Part shown: in pieces, positions 14,658 through 18,124 of the stretch
How positions within the stretch are numbered: the first letter of the stretch is position 1
How the letters are laid out: the number at the start of each line of letters is the position of its first letter
From: Hydrogenothermus sp.
Lineage (GTDB): Bacteria > Aquificota > Aquificia > Aquificales > Hydrogenothermaceae
Direction: 5' to 3'
NCBI GenBank assembly: GCA_003978675.1
Contig: QNYP01000101.1
Location: 1-18,124, forward strand
Length of the DNA stretch: 18,124 bases
Translations under genes and position numbers: made by a program
The notes under the pieces: generated by a model
Seen by the model: only the letters and a program-made list of their open reading frames with translations
What the model was told of the DNA's origin: nothing
The model's database searches: none

Positions 14658-15512
14658 TTATCCTGTCATTTCTTTAATTTTCTCCACAACCTCATTAATT
14701 ATCCAGTCTGGTGTGGAAGCACCAGCACTTACTCCTATCTTATCGGCATTTTCAAACCATTTTTTATCTAATTCATCTGCTTTTTCTATATGGTATGTAT
14801 TTGGGTTCAACGCTCTAGATATCTGAGCAAGTCTATTTGTATTCCCACTATGTTTCCCACCTATAATTATCATTACATCAACTTTAGGAGCTAACTTTTT
14901 TACTTCCTCCTGTCTTACAGATGTTGCATCACAAATTGTGTTAAAAATTTTTACTTCCTCTGTGTTTTCTGCTATATATCCAACTGCTTCTCTAAAGAAA
15001 TCCTCATTTTGTGTAGTTTGAGCTACTACTCCTATTCTTCTTTTATATGGAAGATTTTTTATAAGTTCTTTCATGTTAGAAACAACAATTCCTTCTCCTC
15101 CTGCTTCCTCTAGATGCCCTAAAATGCCTATAACTTCCGGATGTCCGTGTTCTCCAATTATTACTATAAAATAGCCTTCTTCAACCAGTTGTCTTACTTT
15201 CTCATGGACTTTTTTTACAAAAGGACAGGTTGCATCTATAACATTAACACCAGCTTCTTTTAATCTTCTTTCTTCTTTGGGAGGAACTCCATGGGAACGT
15301 ATTAAAACTGTTTCTCCTGCTTTAAGCTGTTGATTTTCTTTTAGCTCCTTCACATTTAAACTTTCTAAAAAACTTACAACCTGTTTGTTATGTATTATAG
15401 GACCATCAGTCCATGCTCCTCCATATTTTTCTCCAGCTTCTTTTGCCATATCTACTGCTATTTTCACACCAAAGCAAAAACCTGCACTTTCTGCTAATAT
15501 TACTTGAGCCAT
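14658..15512 (-). CDS. ispH: 4-hydroxy-3-methylbut-2-enyl diphosphate reductase
   Basis: IspH (LytB) is the last enzyme of the methylerythritol phosphate pathway, reducing HMBPP to IPP and DMAPP with an iron-sulfur cluster. The 284-residue product has the three cluster cysteines Cys13, Cys96 and Cys194. Active-site residues His41, His74, His124 and Glu126 lie at the family's usual positions, along with Thr-Thr-Gln near 166 and Ser-Gly-Asn-Thr near 220. The ATG at 15512 is preceded by a GAGGT site. The stop is 6 bases from the PilZ gene, which places an isoprenoid enzyme at the head of the motility cassette. The 110-base spacer upstream probably holds its promoter, but I could not pick one with confidence. 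Confidence 0.97.
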   Translation of the reverse strand: MAQVILAESAGFCFGVKIAVDMAKEAGEKYGGAWTDGPIIHNKQVVSFLESLNVKELKENQQLKAGETVLIRSHGVPPKEERRLKEAGVNVIDATCPFVKKVHEKVRQLVEEGYFIVIIGEHGHPEVIGILGHLEEAGGEGIVVSNMKELIKNLPYKRRIGVVAQTTQNEDFFREAVGYIAENTEEVKIFNTICDATSVRQEEVKKLAPKVDVMIIIGGKHSGNTNRLAQISRALNPNTYHIEKADELDKKWFENADKIGVSAGASTPDWIINEVVEKIKEMTG

Positions 15513-15622
15513 ATTTTATAACCTCATATTTTGATTTTTAATTAATAGATAATAATTTTAACAACCTTTCTAAAACAGGGAATAGCTCATATAAAATAAA
15601 TATTTTAAGATTTGGATAACTC

Positions 15623-16231
15623 CTATAGTTTTTTTATCTCTTTCATGATTTTGTTTGCAATTTCTTCATATTCTAAATTTTCACTAAAAGTTATAGGTTT
15701 TCCTACATTTACGTGAATAGGTGCTTTACCAATTTTAGGAAATTTGCTACCTTTGGGAAAAATATCATCTGTTCCTTCAATTCTAACAGGTACAACAGGA
15801 ACTTTAGCTTTAGATATTAAAAGCCCTATTCCTGCCTTGGGTTTTAAAAATTCCTTTGGTTTTGCCCTTGTTCCTTCTGGAAAAACACCTATAGTATAGC
15901 CCTCTCTTAATAGTTTTAATGCTTTTATTAAAGATTTATTTCCACTTTTTTTATTTCTTTCTATAGGAATAGCTCCAGATTTTTTTATAAGCCATCCAAA
16001 AACAGGAACTTTAAATAATTCAGCTTTAGCCAAAAATATAACAGGAACAGGAGATATTATATTTACAACAGGGGGGTCTAAATGGCTTCTATGGTTTGAC
16101 GCAATTATAAAACCACTTTTTTGTGGAAAATTTTCTAAACCTTTTACCTTTATTCTTAAAATCTTCTTTAAAGCAGGTTTTAATTTAAAAAAAACTTTAT
16201 ATCCAAATTCTGAATAATGTTTTTTTTCCAT
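15623..16231 (-). CDS. plsC: 1-acyl-sn-glycerol-3-phosphate acyltransferase
   Basis: PlsC adds the second acyl chain to lysophosphatidic acid, giving phosphatidic acid for membrane lipids. The 202-residue product has the catalytic Asn-His-x4-Asp motif (His47, Asp52), the Phe-Pro-Glu-Gly-Thr-Arg substrate motif at 117-122 and a third block, Lys-Ala-x-x-Pro-Val-Val-Pro-Val, near residue 137. A closely related acyltransferase role (for example ornithine-lipid or lysophospholipid acylation) cannot be excluded. The ATG at 16231 has no obvious ribosome site. It lies 17 bases after the glycosylase gene, so reinitiation from that gene is possible. Confidence 0.92.
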   Translation of the reverse strand: MEKKHYSEFGYKVFFKLKPALKKILRIKVKGLENFPQKSGFIIASNHRSHLDPPVVNIISPVPVIFLAKAELFKVPVFGWLIKKSGAIPIERNKKSGNKSLIKALKLLREGYTIGVFPEGTRAKPKEFLKPKAGIGLLISKAKVPVVPVRIEGTDDIFPKGSKFPKIGKAPIHVNVGKPITFSENLEYEEIANKIMKEIKKL

Positions 16232-16248
16232 TGTTTTAAGTCTAAACT

Positions 16249-16878
16249 TTAGTTTTGTTTATTATAGCACCAATCTTTTAAAAAACATTTATCACAAAGA
16301 GGTTTCTTTTTACATAGATTTTTACAATGTTCAACGATTAAGGCGTGATATTCTTTATAGATTTCTAGATTTTTAGGAATATTGTTTTCAATTAAGGTTT
16401 TTAGCTCATCATAATCAATTTTCTCATAATTGATAATCCCGAGCCTATAAAAAAGCCTTTTTGTATAAGCATCAACAACAAATGTAGTTTTGTCTAAACC
16501 ATAAATAAGTATTGTATCTGCTGTTTCTCTACCAATACCTTTTATAGATAAAAGAAAATCTCTATCAATTTCTTCCTTTCTAACTTTACTAACAGCTTTT
16601 GCAAACTCTTTTAGTCTTTTTATCTTTAAATTATAAAAACCAGCTGGTTTTATGAGGGTTTTTAAAGTATCCTTATCAGTATTTAAAATATCTTCTAAAG
16701 ATAAAACTTTTGCATTTATCAAATTCTCTAAAGCTTTTTCAACATTTTTCCATGAAGTATTTTGAGTTAAAATAGCTCCAATACTAACTTCATCAAATTT
16801 ATTCATATATCCACTTAAAGGCCACCAATTTTGCTTTCCATAAGCACTTGAAAGCTGTTTATAAAGGTTATATATCAT
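16249..16878 (-). CDS. Endonuclease III-family DNA glycosylase, MagIII-like
   Basis: A 209-residue HhH-GPD DNA repair glycosylase. It shows Leu-Thr-Gln-Asn-Thr near 37, a helix-hairpin-helix at about 111-121 (Lys-Gly-Ile-Gly-Arg), the catalytic Asp136 in Val-Val-Asp-Ala-Tyr-Thr-Lys-Arg, and a C-terminal iron-sulfur loop Cys189-x5-Cys195-x2-Cys198-x5-Cys204. The lyase lysine of classical Nth is replaced by Glu118 (Gly-Arg-Glu-Thr-Ala-Asp). That suggests a monofunctional glycosylase, as in Helicobacter MagIII, which removes 3-methyladenine. The Trp-Trp-Pro near residue 18 and the Pro-Ala-Gly-Phe-Tyr-Asn run also fit that subfamily. The ATG lacks a ribosome site, and a TATATT element ends 8 bases before it, so a near-leaderless mRNA is possible. 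Confidence 0.87.
   Translation of the reverse strand: MIYNLYKQLSSAYGKQNWWPLSGYMNKFDEVSIGAILTQNTSWKNVEKALENLINAKVLSLEDILNTDKDTLKTLIKPAGFYNLKIKRLKEFAKAVSKVRKEEIDRDFLLSIKGIGRETADTILIYGLDKTTFVVDAYTKRLFYRLGIINYEKIDYDELKTLIENNIPKNLEIYKEYHALIVEHCKNLCKKKPLCDKCFLKDWCYNKQN
16848..16876 (+). promoter_or_regulatory. Promoter candidate for yebC
   Basis: TTGAAA at 16848-16853 and TATATC at 16871-16876 are separated by 17 bases on the plus strand, inside the 5' end of the divergent glycosylase gene. The start would be about 36 bases before the yebC ATG. The -10 is only a moderate match and the region is AT-rich. Confidence 0.3.
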
Positions 16879-16919
16879 AGTAGAATAATATATCCTAAAT
16901 TCTAGGAGGTTTGTAGTAA

Positions 16920-17672
16920 ATGGCTGGACATAGTAAATGGCATAACATAAGGCACAAAAAAGCTAAAATGGATGCAAAAAGAGGTCAAATATTTACAAAA
17001 TTAATTAGGGAAATAACTGTTGCAGCTCGTCAAGGTGGAGGCGACCCTGAATTTAACCCAAGACTTAGAATGGCAATAGAAAAAGCAAAACAACATAATA
17101 TGCCTGCTGAAAATATAGAAAGGGCTATCAAAAAAGGAACAGGAGAACTAGAAGGGGTTACTTATGAAGAAGTATCTTACGAAGGTTATGGACCTGAAGG
17201 AGTTGCAATTATTGTTGAATGTTTAACAGATAACAGAAATAGAACTACCGGAGAGATAAGACACATATTCTCAAAACATGGAGGAAATTTAGGAGCTTCT
17301 GGTTGTGTATCTTTTATGTTTGAAGATAAAGGAGTTATTTTAGTACCAAAAGAAGGAATAGATGAAGAAACTATTTTTGAAAAAGCAATAGAAGCTGGAG
17401 CTGAAGATGTAATTATGGACGATGAAAACTACTATGAAATTAGAACTGCCCCAACGGATTTATATGCAGTTAAAGAAAATCTGGAAAAAGAAGGTTTGAA
17501 AATAGAAAGAGCAGAACTAACAAAAATACCAACAACTACTGTGGAAGTTAAAGACCAAGAAACTGCAGAAAAATTAATGAAATTACTGGAAGCATTAGAA
17601 GACCAAGATGATGTTCAAAAGGTTTATTCAAACTTTGAAATGTCAGATGAAATGATGTCTAAACTTGCGTGA
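16920..17672 (+). CDS. yebC: YebC/PmpR family DNA-binding regulator or translation factor
   Basis: The 250-residue product is a full-length YebC family member. It opens with Met-Ala-Gly-His-Ser-Lys-Trp-His-Asn-Ile-Arg and continues with Lys-Arg-Gly-x-x-Phe-Thr-Lys-Leu-x-Arg-Glu-Ile and a Tyr-Glu-Gly-Tyr-Gly-Pro-Glu-Gly block. The family includes proposed transcription regulators and, for some members, factors that relieve ribosome stalling (as mitochondrial TACO1 does for proline-rich stretches). The sequence alone does not say which applies. A strong TAGGAGGT site lies about 9 bases before the ATG. Its stop overlaps the ruvC start by one base, a pairing seen in many bacteria. Confidence 0.95.
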   Translation: MAGHSKWHNIRHKKAKMDAKRGQIFTKLIREITVAARQGGGDPEFNPRLRMAIEKAKQHNMPAENIERAIKKGTGELEGVTYEEVSYEGYGPEGVAIIVECLTDNRNRTTGEIRHIFSKHGGNLGASGCVSFMFEDKGVILVPKEGIDEETIFEKAIEAGAEDVIMDDENYYEIRTAPTDLYAVKENLEKEGLKIERAELTKIPTTTVEVKDQETAEKLMKLLEALEDQDDVQKVYSNFEMSDEMMSKLA

Positions 17673-18124
17673 TGATAGTTTTAAGTATAGACCCGGGGAA
17701 TTATAAAACCGGGTTTTCTGTTTTTGATTTTTCTTCTAAAAATTTCCCTACTTACATAATCTCAGGAGTAATAAAATCAAATAAAAGACCAGAAAATTTA
17801 AGAAAAATTTATCTAGAACTAGAAAGAATTATAAATACATACAATCCCCAAGAATTGGCGCTAGAAGCATCGTTTTACGGCAAAAATCCTCAATCATTAA
17901 TCAGATTGGGGGAAGTTAGAGGAATAATTTTACTTTTATCTTCTATGTATAACATACCACTTTTTGAATACACACCTCAACAAGTAAAGAATGCAATAAC
18001 TGGATATGGCTGGTCTGATAAGTTATCTGTTCTAAAAATGGTTGAAAAAATTTTTAATTTGAGGTTAAATTCTACAGATGAAGCAGATGCTATTGCTGTA
18101 GGCTTTTGTCATTTTATAAATAGA
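17672..18124 (+). CDS. ruvC: Holliday junction resolvase RuvC, 3' end beyond window
   Basis: RuvC cuts Holliday junctions with RuvAB during recombinational repair. The 151 visible residues start Met-Ile-Val-Leu-Ser-Ile-Asp-Pro-Gly. They contain the four acidic residues of the RNase H-like active site: Asp7, Glu65, Asp136 and Asp139. Arg-Leu-Gly-Glu-Val-Arg-Gly near 78, Phe-Glu-Tyr-Thr-Pro near 98 and Lys-x-Ala-x-Thr-Gly near 106 are also RuvC features. The family is usually about 160-180 residues, so only the C-terminal end is missing. The ATG shares its first base with the yebC TGA, indicating coupled translation. An unusual GC-rich hairpin lies within codons 6-15. Confidence 0.93.
   Translation, partial: MIVLSIDPGNYKTGFSVFDFSSKNFPTYIISGVIKSNKRPENLRKIYLELERIINTYNPQELALEASFYGKNPQSLIRLGEVRGIILLLSSMYNIPLFEYTPQQVKNAITGYGWSDKLSVLKMVEKIFNLRLNSTDEADAIAVGFCHFINR
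17689..17717 (+). terminator. Terminator-like hairpin inside the ruvC start region
   Basis: Bases 17689-17696 can pair with 17709-17716 (eight pairs including one G-U, with a core ACCCGG/CCGGGT) around a 12-base loop. The following bases are T-rich. In such AT-rich DNA this resembles an intrinsic terminator or attenuator, but it lies within the coding codons for Asp-Pro-Gly and Thr-Gly of RuvC, so it may simply reflect unusual codon choice. Confidence 0.35.

Noticed and set aside
14575..14826. Plus-strand frame spanning the ispH/PilZ junction
   Set aside because: It is antisense to two confident genes, has no ribosome site, and the product looks like shadow translation.
15513..15622. 110-base spacer before ispH as a small RNA or riboswitch
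   Set aside because: I see only AT-rich sequence with no stable hairpin or conserved aptamer pattern. It probably holds the ispH promoter, but no -35/-10 pair stood out.
1..18124. CRISPR arrays, transposases, phage or defence genes
   Set aside because: No spaced repeats, terminal inverted repeats flanking a gene, or recognisable mobile or defence proteins were seen on either strand.

Overview
This is an AT-rich, densely packed bacterial chromosome segment with 20 recognisable protein genes and one tRNA. Intergenic gaps are all about 110 bases or less. Lysine/isoleucine/glutamate-rich proteins, strong AT bias, a Gram-negative LPS gene (kdsB), a futalosine-route menaquinone gene (mqnC), a non-mevalonate isoprenoid gene (ispH), an AmmeMemoRadiSam-type radical SAM enzyme and a motA-motB-motB cluster together suggest a thermophilic Aquificota member, possibly Hydrogenothermaceae (Sulfurihydrogenibium-like). 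That placement is inference from gene content and style, not from a marker search.

Layout. (1) 1-3873, plus strand: a membrane-anchored TPR-like protein with a damaged 5' end, then purC, galU, rsmA, a DUF503 protein and rdgB, tightly spaced or overlapping. (2) 3868-4457: dtd on the minus strand, and a tRNA-Leu(UAG) on the plus strand with a good promoter. (3) 4474-7037, minus: cysS then mqnC, overlapping. (4) 7119-9489, plus: argF and a GltD/NfnL-type iron-sulfur flavoprotein, starting from a divergent promoter region shared with cysS. (5) kdsB (minus) and the AmmeMemoRadiSam radical SAM enzyme (plus), divergent from a 103-base spacer. (6) 11402-15512, minus: ispH, a PilZ (c-di-GMP receptor) membrane protein, motA, motB and a second divergent motB. 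The last four form a flagellar stator plus brake cassette. (7) 15623-16878, minus: a MagIII/endonuclease III-like DNA glycosylase and plsC. (8) 16920-18124, plus: a YebC-family protein and ruvC, which runs off the window end.

The window is mostly housekeeping and I see no clear new defence or mobile system. The observations most worth a second look are: an exact 19-base inverted copy of positions 502-520 at the window's first 19 bases, which breaks the 5' end of the first gene and looks like an inversion or chimeric junction; the stator cassette with an apparently Na+-type MotA, two unequal MotB proteins and a c-di-GMP receptor; a terminator-like hairpin inside the first codons of ruvC; and a perfectly symmetric double -10 element between cysS and argF. 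There is no CRISPR array, rRNA, transposase or phage gene, and no gene-free stretch above 300 bases.
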